Notes under the pieces: generated by a model
Told to the model about the DNA's origin: nothing
The model's input: the letters and a program-made list of their open reading frames with translations, nothing else
Database searches by the model: none
Translations under genes and position numbers: made by a program
Assembly: GCF_021608265.1 (NCBI RefSeq)
Contig: NZ_JAKIHP010000002.1
Span: forward strand, 434,001-498,000
Source: Flavobacterium wongokense
GTDB lineage: Bacteria; Bacteroidota; Bacteroidia; Flavobacteriales; Flavobacteriaceae
Direction: 5' to 3'
DNA: 64,000 nt
Shown here: in pieces, positions 25,920 to 34,427 of the stretch
How positions within the stretch are numbered: position 1 is the first letter of the stretch
How the letters are laid out: the number at the start of each line of letters is the position of its first letter

Positions 25920-27275
25920 TTATATGAACATTTTCAACAGGTGGTAAACCAATCCGGCTACCAATGCCGAAACGGGTATGGTTAAAACCCAAGCCCACAA
26001 TAATTTAACCGTAACTCCCCATCGCACTGCAGAAACCCTTTTGGTAACTCCTACTCCAATGATTGAACCGGTAATAGTATGTGTCGTAGATACCGGAATC
26101 TTGAAATGTTCGGTTGTAAATAAGGTTAAAGCTCCCGCTGATTCGGCAACCACACCTTCAAAAGCAGTGACTTTTGTGATTTTGGAACCCATTGTCTTTA
26201 CAATTTTCCATCCACCGCTTAAAGTTCCAAGCGCGATTACAGTATAACAGGTTAACGGAATCCAGCCCGGCATTACACCGTCAATCTTTACCCCATTTTT
26301 TTCTGATGGAAGGACAACGTTCAAGTCGAGCCATCCCAAAGACATATTGGTATTTGGATGTGTATTTAAGTAAACCGCTACCGCAGCGGCAATAATACCC
26401 ATAACTTTTTGCGAGTCATTTCCACCATGCCCCAAGCTAAAAGAAGCGGAAGAAAGCAACTGCATTCTTTTCAATACTTTTTCCGCTTTTGATGTTGGAA
26501 AGCTGCTGAACATCAAATTGAATATCGCCACGCTATAAAAGATAATCGCCACCAAACTCCACTTAATGTTTGCAGGTTCGAATACAACTGCCCAAAAATG
26601 GCTTTCAAAACGGGGTTTCTTTATATCGTCATAGCCTTCATATACCGACCAAAGGAAAAGTGCCACCAACAACATTAAAATAACTGTCAGCACTTTGGGC
26701 CAGATATTCTTTTGTGAAGAATACATTAACCATATCGAAATGAAATACGAAATAAACATTCCCAATAAAGGAGCCAGAACAATAAAAGCAATAATAACCG
26801 AAACTCCCGAAGGCAGTCCTCCGTCTTCGCCAGGCTTGTACCAATTCACAATATTATACCAATGTTTTGTCATCTGTACCCCATCATCAATAACTGTATA
26901 ATCTGAAAAACCATGAAGTGAAATAGCGTGTGCCAATGCTGCTCCTGCAAAACCACCAATCAGGGTATGCGATGAAGATGATGGAATTCCCTTCCACCAG
27001 GTAAACAGGTTCCAGGCAATCGCCGCAATAACTCCGGCAAGAATTACCGTCAAATCAATGCTGTCTGTTTTTGCCGTTTTGGCTACGGTATCGGCAACAC
27101 CAAATCCGAAAACCCAATACGCCAGAAAGTTGAAAAAAGCAGCCCAGAGTACAGCCTGAAAAGGGGTCAACACTTTTGTGGCAACAATGGTAGCAATAGA
27201 GTTTGCCGCATCATGAAAACCATTAATGTAATCAAAAATTAAGGCAAGGACTATAATTACAATTAGTAACGTCAT
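25920..27275 (-). CDS. inorganic phosphate transporter, PiT family
   Basis: Low-affinity, metal-phosphate/H+ symporter of the PiT/Pho-4 family, 451 aa with about 10-12 membrane segments. The two duplicated family signatures are visible: GFHDAANSIATIVATKVLTP (about 20-39) and GGNDSQKVMG (about 290-299), followed by KIPVSTTHTITGSIIGVG near 395-412. Follows the DUF47 gene by 18 nt in one operon, the usual Pi-uptake pairing in bacteria. Confidence 0.95.
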   Translation of the reverse strand: MTLLIVIIVLALIFDYINGFHDAANSIATIVATKVLTPFQAVLWAAFFNFLAYWVFGFGVADTVAKTAKTDSIDLTVILAGVIAAIAWNLFTWWKGIPSSSSHTLIGGFAGAALAHAISLHGFSDYTVIDDGVQMTKHWYNIVNWYKPGEDGGLPSGVSVIIAFIVLAPLLGMFISYFISIWLMYSSQKNIWPKVLTVILMLLVALFLWSVYEGYDDIKKPRFESHFWAVVFEPANIKWSLVAIIFYSVAIFNLMFSSFPTSKAEKVLKRMQLLSSASFSLGHGGNDSQKVMGIIAAAVAVYLNTHPNTNMSLGWLDLNVVLPSEKNGVKIDGVMPGWIPLTCYTVIALGTLSGGWKIVKTMGSKITKVTAFEGVVAESAGALTLFTTEHFKIPVSTTHTITGSIIGVGVTKRVSAVRWGVTVKLLWAWVLTIPVSALVAGLVYHLLKMFI

Positions 27276-27294
27276 AATTTCCTAATTGATTATA

Positions 27295-27936
27295 TTAAGA
27301 GTGTTTAACTGAAATTTGTTCCATGACATTGGAAACACTTTTACATTTGTCAGAAGCCATTTCCAGGGCTGAAAGCACTTCTTTGTATTTGATGACGTTT
27401 TTAGCGTCTGTCTCATTTTCAAAAATATCGGCAACAGCCTTGTCAAATACAGAGTCTGCCTTGCTTTCCAGCTTATTGATTTTTTTGCAGGTATCCTTAA
27501 TTGCCTTGTGGTTCATCACTTTCAATTCCTTGATACCCACACCAATCAATTGACAGGCTTCCAGGTTAATCTCTGTTAATTTACGGATTGATTTTGTAAT
27601 TTTTTCCACCTGGTACAAACGCATCCTACTTGATGCACCATGCATATTATCTGCAACGTTATCCATAGCCTTAATCAGGGAGTGAATATCTTCACGATCA
27701 AAAGGTGTGATGAAGTTCCTGCTTAATTCCAAATGTGTTCTATGTGTAATTTCTTCAAGTTCAGCTTCGAGCTCTTCCACTCTTTTGAAAAACTCCTCCC
27801 TTTCTGCTTTAGGGGCATTTACGGCTTCATGAAGCGTTTCTGCCAATAAAATCAAACCGGCAGCACCTTGTTCAAATAATGGAAAGAACTTTTTATCCTT
27901 AGGAACTAAAAACTGGAAAATGTTGTTAAGAGTCAT
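27295..27936 (-). CDS. DUF47 (PhoU-like) phosphate transport regulator
   Basis: 213-aa all-helical protein of the DUF47/PhoU-like family, the partner of PiT transporters. ATG 27936 (MTLNNIFQFLVPKDKKFFPLFEQ) is the family N-terminus; the 8 extra residues upstream overlap the promoter. Conserved-looking helices follow: EITHRTHLELSRNFITPFDREDIHSL (about 65-90), then DNVADNMHGASSRMRLY. First gene of the PiT operon, behind a promoter with a Pho-box-like direct repeat. Confidence 0.9.
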   Translation of the reverse strand: MTLNNIFQFLVPKDKKFFPLFEQGAAGLILLAETLHEAVNAPKAEREEFFKRVEELEAELEEITHRTHLELSRNFITPFDREDIHSLIKAMDNVADNMHGASSRMRLYQVEKITKSIRKLTEINLEACQLIGVGIKELKVMNHKAIKDTCKKINKLESKADSVFDKAVADIFENETDAKNVIKYKEVLSALEMASDKCKSVSNVMEQISVKHS

Positions 27937-27957
27937 TTTTTTCTGTTTATTTTGGTG

Positions 27958-27991
27958 CAAATGTATTTTTCTAATGTTAAGTGAATATTAA
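27958..27991 (-). promoter_or_regulatory. phosphate operon promoter with candidate Pho box
   Basis: Minus strand TACATTTG at 27965-27958. In place of a -33 TTTG stand two direct half-sites, TTAATA and TTAACA (minus strand; 27991-27986 and 27980-27975), separated by 5 nt, an 11-bp period, and ending 9 nt before the -7 element. This is the layout expected of an OmpR-type activator such as PhoB/PhoP that substitutes for the -33 element. Confidence 0.5.
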
Positions 27992-28019
27992 CAATCAAAA
28001 ATATGTCTTTTTTTAATTC

Positions 28020-28060
28020 AAATTCGAATTTAGCTTATTGAAAACGTTTTCGTATTTTAG
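28020..28060 (+). promoter_or_regulatory. carboxylase promoter with twin palindromes
   Basis: TATTTTAG (28053-28060), a near match to the -7 consensus. Two perfect 12-bp palindromes precede it: AAATTCGAATTT (28020-28031) and GAAAACGTTTTC (28040-28051). Their centres are exactly 20 bp apart and the second abuts the -7 element, the usual place for a repressor operator. The second has the central CG of LacI-family operators. Confidence 0.45.
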
Positions 28061-28093
28061 CCAGCGTTAAAAACACAGCACAAATATACAATC

Positions 28094-29722
28094 ATGGACA
28101 TCAACTTCAATAAAAACGAAGACCACAATAAGCTTTTGCTAACCGATTTAAAACAGCGCTTTGCCAAAGTAAAAGTTGGCGGCGGTGAAAAACGTATCGA
28201 AAAATTACACGCCGAAGGAAAAATGACAGCGCGTGAACGAATCGATTACCTGCTTGACGAGAAAGCCAAAAGCATTGAAATTGGAGCTTTTGTTGGTGAC
28301 GGAATGTATGCCGAACATGGTGGTTGTCCTTCCGGCGGCGTTGTGGTAAAGATGGGTTATGTCAAAGGAAAGCAATGTATTGTTGTGGCCAATGATGCAA
28401 CTGTAAAAGCCGGTGCCTGGTTTCCGATAACCGGGAAAAAGAATCTTCGTGCACAGGAGATTGCAATGGAAAACCGTCTGCCAATAATTTACCTGGTTGA
28501 TTCTGCAGGAGTTTACCTTCCAATGCAGGATGAAATTTTCCCCGACAAGGAACATTTCGGACGCATATTCCGAAACAACGCCATTATGAGCAGCATGGGA
28601 ATTACACAGATTGCAGCCGTTATGGGAAGTTGTGTTGCCGGTGGTGCCTATCTTCCTATTATGAGTGACGAAGCGATGATTGTCGATAAAACCGGAAGTA
28701 TTTTCCTTGCCGGAAGTTATCTGGTAAAAGCTGCCATTGGTGAAAATATTGATAACGAAACGCTTGGCGGGGCTACAACACACTGTGAAATCTCAGGGGT
28801 TACCGATTATAAAGCCAAAGACGATAAAGATGCCTTGGACCGGATCAAAAGCATCGTTGGAAAAATTGGCGATTATGAAAAAGCCGGTTACAACAGGGAA
28901 AAATCGCAAAAGCCAGCTCTGGAAGAAAAAGACATTTACGGAATACTTCCAAAATTACGCACAGAGCAATACGACATGTTGGAAATCATCAGGCGTTTGG
29001 TAGACAATTCAGAAATGGATATGTACAAACCCGATTATGGAAAATCCCTGATAACCTGTTATGCAAGAATAGACGGTTGGGCTGTTGGAATAGTAGCCAA
29101 TCAAAGAATTGTTTCCAAAACCAAGAAAGGCGAAATCCAATTTGGTGGCGTGATTTATTCCGATTCTGCTGACAAGGCAACCCGCTTTATTGCCAACTGC
29201 AACCAAAAGAAAATTCCATTGGTATTCGTTCAGGATGTAACCGGATTTATGGTTGGAAGTAAATCAGAACATGGCGGCATCATTAAGGATGGGGCCAAAA
29301 TGGTCAATGCGGTTTCCAATTCGGTTGTGCCAAAATTTACTGTAATTGTAGGCAATTCTTATGGCGCCGGAAATTATGCCATGTGCGGAAAAGCCTATGA
29401 TCCCCGACTGATATTTGCCTGGCCAAGTGCAGAACTTGCCGTTATGGGCGGAACTCAGGCCGCAAAAGTATTGGCGCAAATTGAAGCTTCTTCCTTAAAA
29501 GCAAAAGGTGAAACAGTTGACGAAAAAGTGGAGCAAGAGTTATTCGATAAAATCAAAGCGCGTTACGATGCGCAGGTTTCCCCTTATTATGCCGCAGCAA
29601 GATTGTGGACTGATGCCATTATCGATCCTTTAGAAACCCGAACTTGGATTTCTATGGGTATCGAAGCTGCCAACCACTCACCTATTGAAAAGAAATTTAA
29701 TTTGGGTGTGATTCAGGTATAA
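28094..29722 (+). CDS. acyl-CoA carboxylase beta subunit, methylcrotonyl-CoA type
   Basis: 542-aa carboxyltransferase of the AccD/PccB/MccB family, with two crotonase-like halves. Early glycine-rich ATVKAGAWFPITGKKNLRAQEIA, YLVDSAGVYLPMQDEIFPD and GGAYLPIMSDEAMIV in the first half; VFVQDVTGFMVGSKSEHGGI and VGNSYGAGNYAMCGKAYDP in the second. The VDSAGVYLPMQ and DEIFPDKEHFGRIF segments point to 3-methylcrotonyl-CoA carboxylase, i.e. leucine degradation, rather than propionyl-CoA carboxylase. The biotin-carrying alpha subunit is not adjacent. Start ATG 28094 is the only sensible one. Confidence 0.88.
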   Translation: MDINFNKNEDHNKLLLTDLKQRFAKVKVGGGEKRIEKLHAEGKMTARERIDYLLDEKAKSIEIGAFVGDGMYAEHGGCPSGGVVVKMGYVKGKQCIVVANDATVKAGAWFPITGKKNLRAQEIAMENRLPIIYLVDSAGVYLPMQDEIFPDKEHFGRIFRNNAIMSSMGITQIAAVMGSCVAGGAYLPIMSDEAMIVDKTGSIFLAGSYLVKAAIGENIDNETLGGATTHCEISGVTDYKAKDDKDALDRIKSIVGKIGDYEKAGYNREKSQKPALEEKDIYGILPKLRTEQYDMLEIIRRLVDNSEMDMYKPDYGKSLITCYARIDGWAVGIVANQRIVSKTKKGEIQFGGVIYSDSADKATRFIANCNQKKIPLVFVQDVTGFMVGSKSEHGGIIKDGAKMVNAVSNSVVPKFTVIVGNSYGAGNYAMCGKAYDPRLIFAWPSAELAVMGGTQAAKVLAQIEASSLKAKGETVDEKVEQELFDKIKARYDAQVSPYYAAARLWTDAIIDPLETRTWISMGIEAANHSPIEKKFNLGVIQV

Positions 29723-29774
29723 TGTAACAAAACCCAATTGCGCCCTACTAATTTCCTAGATTTCGATTTATATT

Positions 29775-31397
29775 ATGAAAAAAATAATTGCCTTTAGTTT
29801 TATTGTTTTGGGTTTTCAATTGCTTTCTGCACAGGAAGCCACAACCCGAAAAGATTCACTTCAGGGTGGCTTACGCCCGGAAAGAACTTGTTACGATGTT
29901 TTACGCTATGATTTGAACATCAAAATTAACCCCGATGAAAAATCAATAGTGGGTAACAACAGGATTTCTTTCAAGGTTGTTGAAAACACTTCTAAAATCC
30001 AGGTTGATTTATTTGACAACATGAACGTTGACAGCATTGTTTACAGCAACAAAAAACTAAACTATAAACGCGAATTCAATGCAGTATTCATCGATTTTCC
30101 CGAAGTACTCAATGCCAAAACCAATCAAACCCTTAAGTTTTATTATTCGGGAAAACCAATAATCGCCAAAAGAGCACCTTGGGACGGCGGATTTGTGTTC
30201 ACAAAAGATGGACAGGGAAAACCTTGGATTGGCGTTGCCTGTCAGGGAACTGGCGCCAGTTTGTGGTATCCTGTTAAGGATTCACAAAGCGATGAACCCG
30301 ATTTTGGTGCAACCATAAGAGTCGCTGTTCCTAATGGATTGATGTGTGTTGCCAATGGAAGGATCAAAGGCAGCGAAGATTTGAAAAACGGCTATACACG
30401 TTGGGATTGGGAAGTTACAAATCCGATAAATACTTATGCAATCAATGTTACCATAGCCGATTTTGTACACATCCATGACAATTATAAAGATTTGGATTTG
30501 GATTATTATGTACTTCGTGAAAACGAAGCCAAAGCCAGAACGCATTTTGAGGAAGTAAAACCAATGATGGATTGTTTCCAATCGAAATTTGGACCTTATC
30601 CTTTTGCCAAAGATGGCTACAAACTGGTAGAAACTCCCTACTTAGGCATGGAACATCAGAGTGCTGTAGCCTATGGAAATCATTATATGCAAGGATATTT
30701 GGGAATGGACCGTTCAGGAACAGGTTTGGGATTGCTTTGGGACTACATCACTATCCACGAAAGTGGCCACGAATGGTTTGGCAACAGCATTTCTGCAAAA
30801 GACAGCGCCGATATGTGGATACATGAAGGCTTCACTACTTACACCGAAGCAGTTTATGTGGAATGCCTTAAAGGTTATGACAAAGGCCAGCAATATGTTA
30901 ATGGATTGAAAGGCAACGTTGATAATGATAAGCCTATTATTGGGCCTTATGGTGTTAATCAGGAAGGTTCCGGAGATATGTATGATAAAGGTGCGTTGTT
31001 TTTGAATACGTTGAGGCATGTTGTAAATGATGATGATAAATGGTGGAAAATGCTATTGAAATATTCCGAAACCTTTCGTAAAAAAATCATTGATACGAAT
31101 ACTGTCATCGCTTTTTTCAACGCTGAAACGGGAATGGATCTGACACCTGTATTTAATCAATATCTGAAACAGGCATCGATTCCAAATTTGGCAATCAGGA
31201 AAAAGAACAACAAACTGGAATACAAATGGGTTGCTTCTGATACGACTTTCAACATGCCAATTGACATCAAGATTAAGGATAAATCGATGAGAGTGCAGCC
31301 AACAAATTCCTGGACAGCTTCAAAACTAGGGATAAAATCTTTGGACGAAGTTTATGTTGATACCACAGCATTTTTCATTAATGTAGTAAAGGAATGA
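29775..31397 (+). CDS. M1-family metallopeptidase (aminopeptidase N-like), exported
   Basis: 540 aa with signal peptide (MKKIIAFSFIVLGFQLLSAQ). The zinc site is HESGHEW at 328-334 (His328, Glu329, His332) with the third ligand Glu351 in HEGFTTYTE; the substrate exopeptidase loop is GMEHQSAVAYG (291-301). Shorter than E. coli PepN because it lacks the C-terminal helical domain, as is usual for Bacteroidota M1 proteins. Likely periplasmic or outer-membrane-associated. No sorting tail. It stands 52 nt after the carboxylase gene. Confidence 0.92.
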   Translation: MKKIIAFSFIVLGFQLLSAQEATTRKDSLQGGLRPERTCYDVLRYDLNIKINPDEKSIVGNNRISFKVVENTSKIQVDLFDNMNVDSIVYSNKKLNYKREFNAVFIDFPEVLNAKTNQTLKFYYSGKPIIAKRAPWDGGFVFTKDGQGKPWIGVACQGTGASLWYPVKDSQSDEPDFGATIRVAVPNGLMCVANGRIKGSEDLKNGYTRWDWEVTNPINTYAINVTIADFVHIHDNYKDLDLDYYVLRENEAKARTHFEEVKPMMDCFQSKFGPYPFAKDGYKLVETPYLGMEHQSAVAYGNHYMQGYLGMDRSGTGLGLLWDYITIHESGHEWFGNSISAKDSADMWIHEGFTTYTEAVYVECLKGYDKGQQYVNGLKGNVDNDKPIIGPYGVNQEGSGDMYDKGALFLNTLRHVVNDDDKWWKMLLKYSETFRKKIIDTNTVIAFFNAETGMDLTPVFNQYLKQASIPNLAIRKKNNKLEYKWVASDTTFNMPIDIKIKDKSMRVQPTNSWTASKLGIKSLDEVYVDTTAFFINVVKE

Positions 31398-31472
31398 TAA
31401 TTTTTTGGTGTTAAAAAAATCCATATAAAGTTTAAAATTAGTAACTTAGTTAAAATTTTAAACTTTGTTATT

Positions 31473-31898
31473 ATGGATACTTCAGTAAAAGGTTTGAACA
31501 AATGGGCCAACGCCCACTCTACATTTTGGTTTGACGCCATCAGGATTATACTAGGGATTTTTTTAATTTACAAAGGAGGTTATTTTGTTAGCAACAGTAG
31601 GGATTTTGAGGACCTTATTGCGCCAGTAAGCAATTTTATGGGCGGCATGTTAACCTTCCATTACATTGCAGCAGCCCATATCATGGGTGGTATTATGATT
31701 GTTTTTGGATTATTGACACGCTGGGCATTAATTGCGCAATTGCCTATTTTAATTGGCGCAGTGCTTATCAATTTCCTTGGTGAAATGAATGTCGCTAATT
31801 TGATTATCTCAACGATAACTTTGGCAGTTAGTATTTTCTACACCATTTATGGCAGCGGAAAACACTCTGCAGATTATTATTTCAAAATGGAAAAATAA
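31473..31898 (+). CDS. DoxX family membrane protein
   Basis: 141 aa with four hydrophobic segments in a DoxX/DoxD-like pattern: FDAIRIILGIFLIYKGGYF, the loop with FHYIAAAHIMGGIMIVFGLLTRW, LIAQLPILIGAVLINFLGE and LIISTITLAVSIFYTIYG. Function of the family members is mostly unknown, with links to quinone or thiosulfate redox in some. A TAACTTAG at 31442-31449 may be the -7 element. Ends in the bidirectional terminator shared with menE. Confidence 0.85.
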   Translation: MDTSVKGLNKWANAHSTFWFDAIRIILGIFLIYKGGYFVSNSRDFEDLIAPVSNFMGGMLTFHYIAAAHIMGGIMIVFGLLTRWALIAQLPILIGAVLINFLGEMNVANLIISTITLAVSIFYTIYGSGKHSADYYFKMEK

Positions 31899-31920
31899 TA
31901 ATATGTTTGCTTTAAGTCAA

Positions 31921-31957
31921 AAAACGCACTAAGAGTTAACTTTTAGTGCGTTTTTTT
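31921..31957. terminator. bidirectional terminator
   Basis: AAAACGCACTAA / TTAGTGCGTTTT stem with A and T runs on either side, between DoxX (+) and menE (-). Confidence 0.85.
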
Positions 31958-31960
31958 ATT

Positions 31961-33001
31961 CTATTTGACTGTTTCCTTCCTCATGATTTTACCGCTTCCG
32001 GTTTCCTTGAATTTAGGAATGAAAATGATTTCCTTTGGTTTTTCATATTTATCCAAAGCTTCATAAAGGGTTTCATCAAACTCCTGCTTCTCTCCTTCTA
32101 TGACTAAAACAACCTTTTCCCCTAGTTCCTTATCGGTTTTGGAAGTAATGAAAAAGCGTTCGTGGATTTTATTTGCAAGTTTTTCTTCAATCTGTTCCGG
32201 AATCAATTTAATTCCGCCGCTATTAATTACATTATCCATACGTCCCAGGAAAATGAACTGATTTTCATTGACCAATTCCACAATGTCATTGGTAATAATG
32301 ACCTCTTCCGAAATTCTTGGCGCATGGATGACCAAACAGTTTCTTTCGTCATAGGAAATGGTAACATATGGCAGGACTGTAAAGGCTTTTTCACCAAGTT
32401 TCCTGGCAGCGATATGGGTAATGGTTTCGGTCATACCGTAAGTTTCATAAACTTCTGTTGGCAGCTTTAGGAGTTGTTTTTCCAAAGTTTTATTGACTGC
32501 AGCTCCGCCAACAATCATTTTCTTTGCTTTCTTTAATTCCTGTACTGAATTTTGTGCCTGAAGCGGAACCATTGCTACAAAATCATACACAATTTCATTA
32601 TTGCGCAACGGATGCGAACTTGGCGCAACAAACTCTAAATCGAGTCCTAAAATCATGGCGCGGACCAACATCATTTTTCCGGCTACATATTTAACAGGAA
32701 GGCATTGCAATGCTTTATTCCCAGGCTGCAAGTCGAAGAAATCGCCTGTCGCCAAAGCCGAATCAACCATCGCCTGTTTGCTCACGCAGATTATTTTTGG
32801 AGTTCCGGTGGTTCCAGAAGTCTGCATTTCGATATAATTTTTGCTGTCAAACCAATCCAGCAGAAAATCACCAACTGGTTTTTCGAATTCTTCGCCTTCT
32901 TTGATAAAGCTATAGGCCACACGGCACAAGTCTTCCCTGTCAAGATGGAATCCGTTCAGCTTGAACTGGTTGTGGACATTTTCATAGGTTGGATTACTCA
33001 T
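31961..33001 (-). CDS. menE: o-succinylbenzoate-CoA ligase, short form
   Basis: Menaquinone pathway enzyme that activates o-succinylbenzoate with CoA via an adenylate. 346 aa, the shortened ANL-superfamily form normal in Bacteroidota. P-loop-like QTSGTTGTPKIICVSK (near 60), YGMTETITH (A5-type motif), LGRMDNVINSGGIKLIPEQIE (A8 hinge) and the terminal GSGKIMRKE lysine motif. Start 33001 (MSNPTYENV) overlaps the CPBP gene by 8 nt; an alternative start at 33010 would overlap by 17 nt. Menaquinone is the respiratory quinone of flavobacteria. Confidence 0.9.
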   Translation of the reverse strand: MSNPTYENVHNQFKLNGFHLDREDLCRVAYSFIKEGEEFEKPVGDFLLDWFDSKNYIEMQTSGTTGTPKIICVSKQAMVDSALATGDFFDLQPGNKALQCLPVKYVAGKMMLVRAMILGLDLEFVAPSSHPLRNNEIVYDFVAMVPLQAQNSVQELKKAKKMIVGGAAVNKTLEKQLLKLPTEVYETYGMTETITHIAARKLGEKAFTVLPYVTISYDERNCLVIHAPRISEEVIITNDIVELVNENQFIFLGRMDNVINSGGIKLIPEQIEEKLANKIHERFFITSKTDKELGEKVVLVIEGEKQEFDETLYEALDKYEKPKEIIFIPKFKETGSGKIMRKETVK

Positions 33002-33935
33002 GGCTTTCAAGGTTTTCGGTTGGTGCTATTTTGTTAATGGCAATAGTTCCGGTAAGTTTTTCTTTCCAATTGGACCATTTATATTTCTTAGCTAAGATAA
33101 AAAGAATTAATGGATAGAGTATCAGCATTGAGATTATCATTTCGTTTAGAGTATCTGCTGTATCTACCTTTCCAGAATATTTGAACATCGCATCGGTTTG
33201 CAATGCCGAGAATTCTGAAGTGATCAATATGGCAGCCATAAGGTTATTCCCTAAATGAAATCCGAGCGACAATTCCATTCCTTCATCCATCAAAGTCATT
33301 ATTCCCAATAAAAATCCGGTTCCAATATAAAAAACCATTACGCCATACCCCATTTCGGCAACCTCGGGATTGGCGCTGTGCAATAATCCAAACATTACAG
33401 ATGTTATTAGCAAAGGAGTCCAACGGTTTCCGGCTGCGATTCCAATCTGCTGCATCAGGTAACCCCGGAAAAGGTATTCTTCCAAACCAATCTGAAACGG
33501 AAAAAGCAACAGGCTTAAAATACAGAGAACGGCAAACTTGGATGGATTAAAATTCCATATAATCTCTGAGCTGTCAGTATAATAGGAAATTGCAAAACTA
33601 GCGGCTATAAAAAACACGATGATTCCAAACGAAAAGAAGAATCTTTTAAAATCGAACCTGCTCCTGGATGTTGTCAACGACATAATGCTCCGGTTGTGCA
33701 AAGCATAAACCAATAAAAACAACAATCCCAACAGGAAAACGAAAGGCAGCAAATTGAGCGTCAAAGCCACATTATTTGAAAACGATTTCATCATCTCGGT
33801 ACTTTTATCGATTGCGTCCTGAGGCAGGATAAAAAAGGCGATGATATTTGCTATGAAAATACCGGCTGATAAGATGATGGTAGTGACAACACGCCACCAT
33901 TTGTTATTTCCTTTTAAGGCTAATTCGATAAACAT
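32994..33935 (-). CDS. CPBP-family intramembrane glutamic protease
   Basis: 313 aa, about eight membrane segments. The Rce1/CPBP active-site motifs are present: EEYLFRGYL (EExxxR), FGLLHSAN (histidine motif) and HLGNNLM (third motif). Function in bacteria is largely unknown (bacteriocin immunity, prenyl-protein-like processing in some). Upstream of menE and overlapping its start, so translated from the same message. Confidence 0.88.
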   Translation of the reverse strand: MFIELALKGNNKWWRVVTTIILSAGIFIANIIAFFILPQDAIDKSTEMMKSFSNNVALTLNLLPFVFLLGLLFLLVYALHNRSIMSLTTSRSRFDFKRFFFSFGIIVFFIAASFAISYYTDSSEIIWNFNPSKFAVLCILSLLLFPFQIGLEEYLFRGYLMQQIGIAAGNRWTPLLITSVMFGLLHSANPEVAEMGYGVMVFYIGTGFLLGIMTLMDEGMELSLGFHLGNNLMAAILITSEFSALQTDAMFKYSGKVDTADTLNEMIISMLILYPLILFILAKKYKWSNWKEKLTGTIAINKIAPTENLESHE

Positions 33936-34003
33936 CTGTCAATAATTTTGTTCCGCCTAAGATAACTTTTTTCTAGTAAAATCAATTACTTTGCAAAAAA
34001 AAT

Positions 34004-34348
34004 ATGTTACAGATACTCCACAATCCAAGATGCGGGAAATCAAGAGACTGCCTGCTTTTTACTACCGAAACTGCAACGCCTTTTGAAATCATAAATTACA
34101 TCGAAAATCCGCTGACGGTTGACGAATTAAAAGCGCTTATCAAAAAACTGAAAGTAAAACCTATTGAAATCATCCGTCAAAAAGAACCCATTTGGATTGA
34201 CAAATACCAAGGCAGGAAACTGACCAATGCCCAAATCATAAAGGCAATAGCCAAATATCCCATTTTGATGCAAAGGCCTATCGTTATTGATGGTGACAAG
34301 GCTATCATCGGAAGGGAAATTGACAAACTTGAAGCATTTCTTAAATAA
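34004..34348 (+). CDS. ArsC/Spx-family thioredoxin-fold protein, arsenate-reductase-like
   Basis: 114 aa, glutaredoxin-linked arsenate reductase family. Cys10 in HNPRCGKSRD is at the ArsC nucleophile position, with arginines R9 and R14 beside it, and QRPIVIDGDKAIIGR near the C-terminus is the conserved arginine strand of ArsC. No arsenic transporter, ArsR or phosphatase nearby, so arsenic resistance is not supported by context; it may be a general thiol-redox member (YfgD/MgsR-like). Confidence 0.82.
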   Translation: MLQILHNPRCGKSRDCLLFTTETATPFEIINYIENPLTVDELKALIKKLKVKPIEIIRQKEPIWIDKYQGRKLTNAQIIKAIAKYPILMQRPIVIDGDKAIIGREIDKLEAFLK

Positions 34349-34361
34349 GATTTAACAAAGA

Positions 34362-34397
34362 TTTGGGAAACCAGCCTTAAACCACTATGTACTTTTG
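34362..34397 (+). promoter_or_regulatory. TonB receptor promoter
   Basis: TACTTTTG (34390-34397) with TTTG at 34362-34365; the 24-nt spacer is one base longer than usual. Confidence 0.5.
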
Positions 34398-34427
34398 TTG
34401 TCTTTAAGACTGTTTAATCTTATTTAC

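Noticed and set aside
34004..34348. part of an arsenic resistance operon
   Set aside because: No ArsR, Acr3, ArsB or phosphatase gene nearby; the gene is between a CPBP protease and a TonB receptor.
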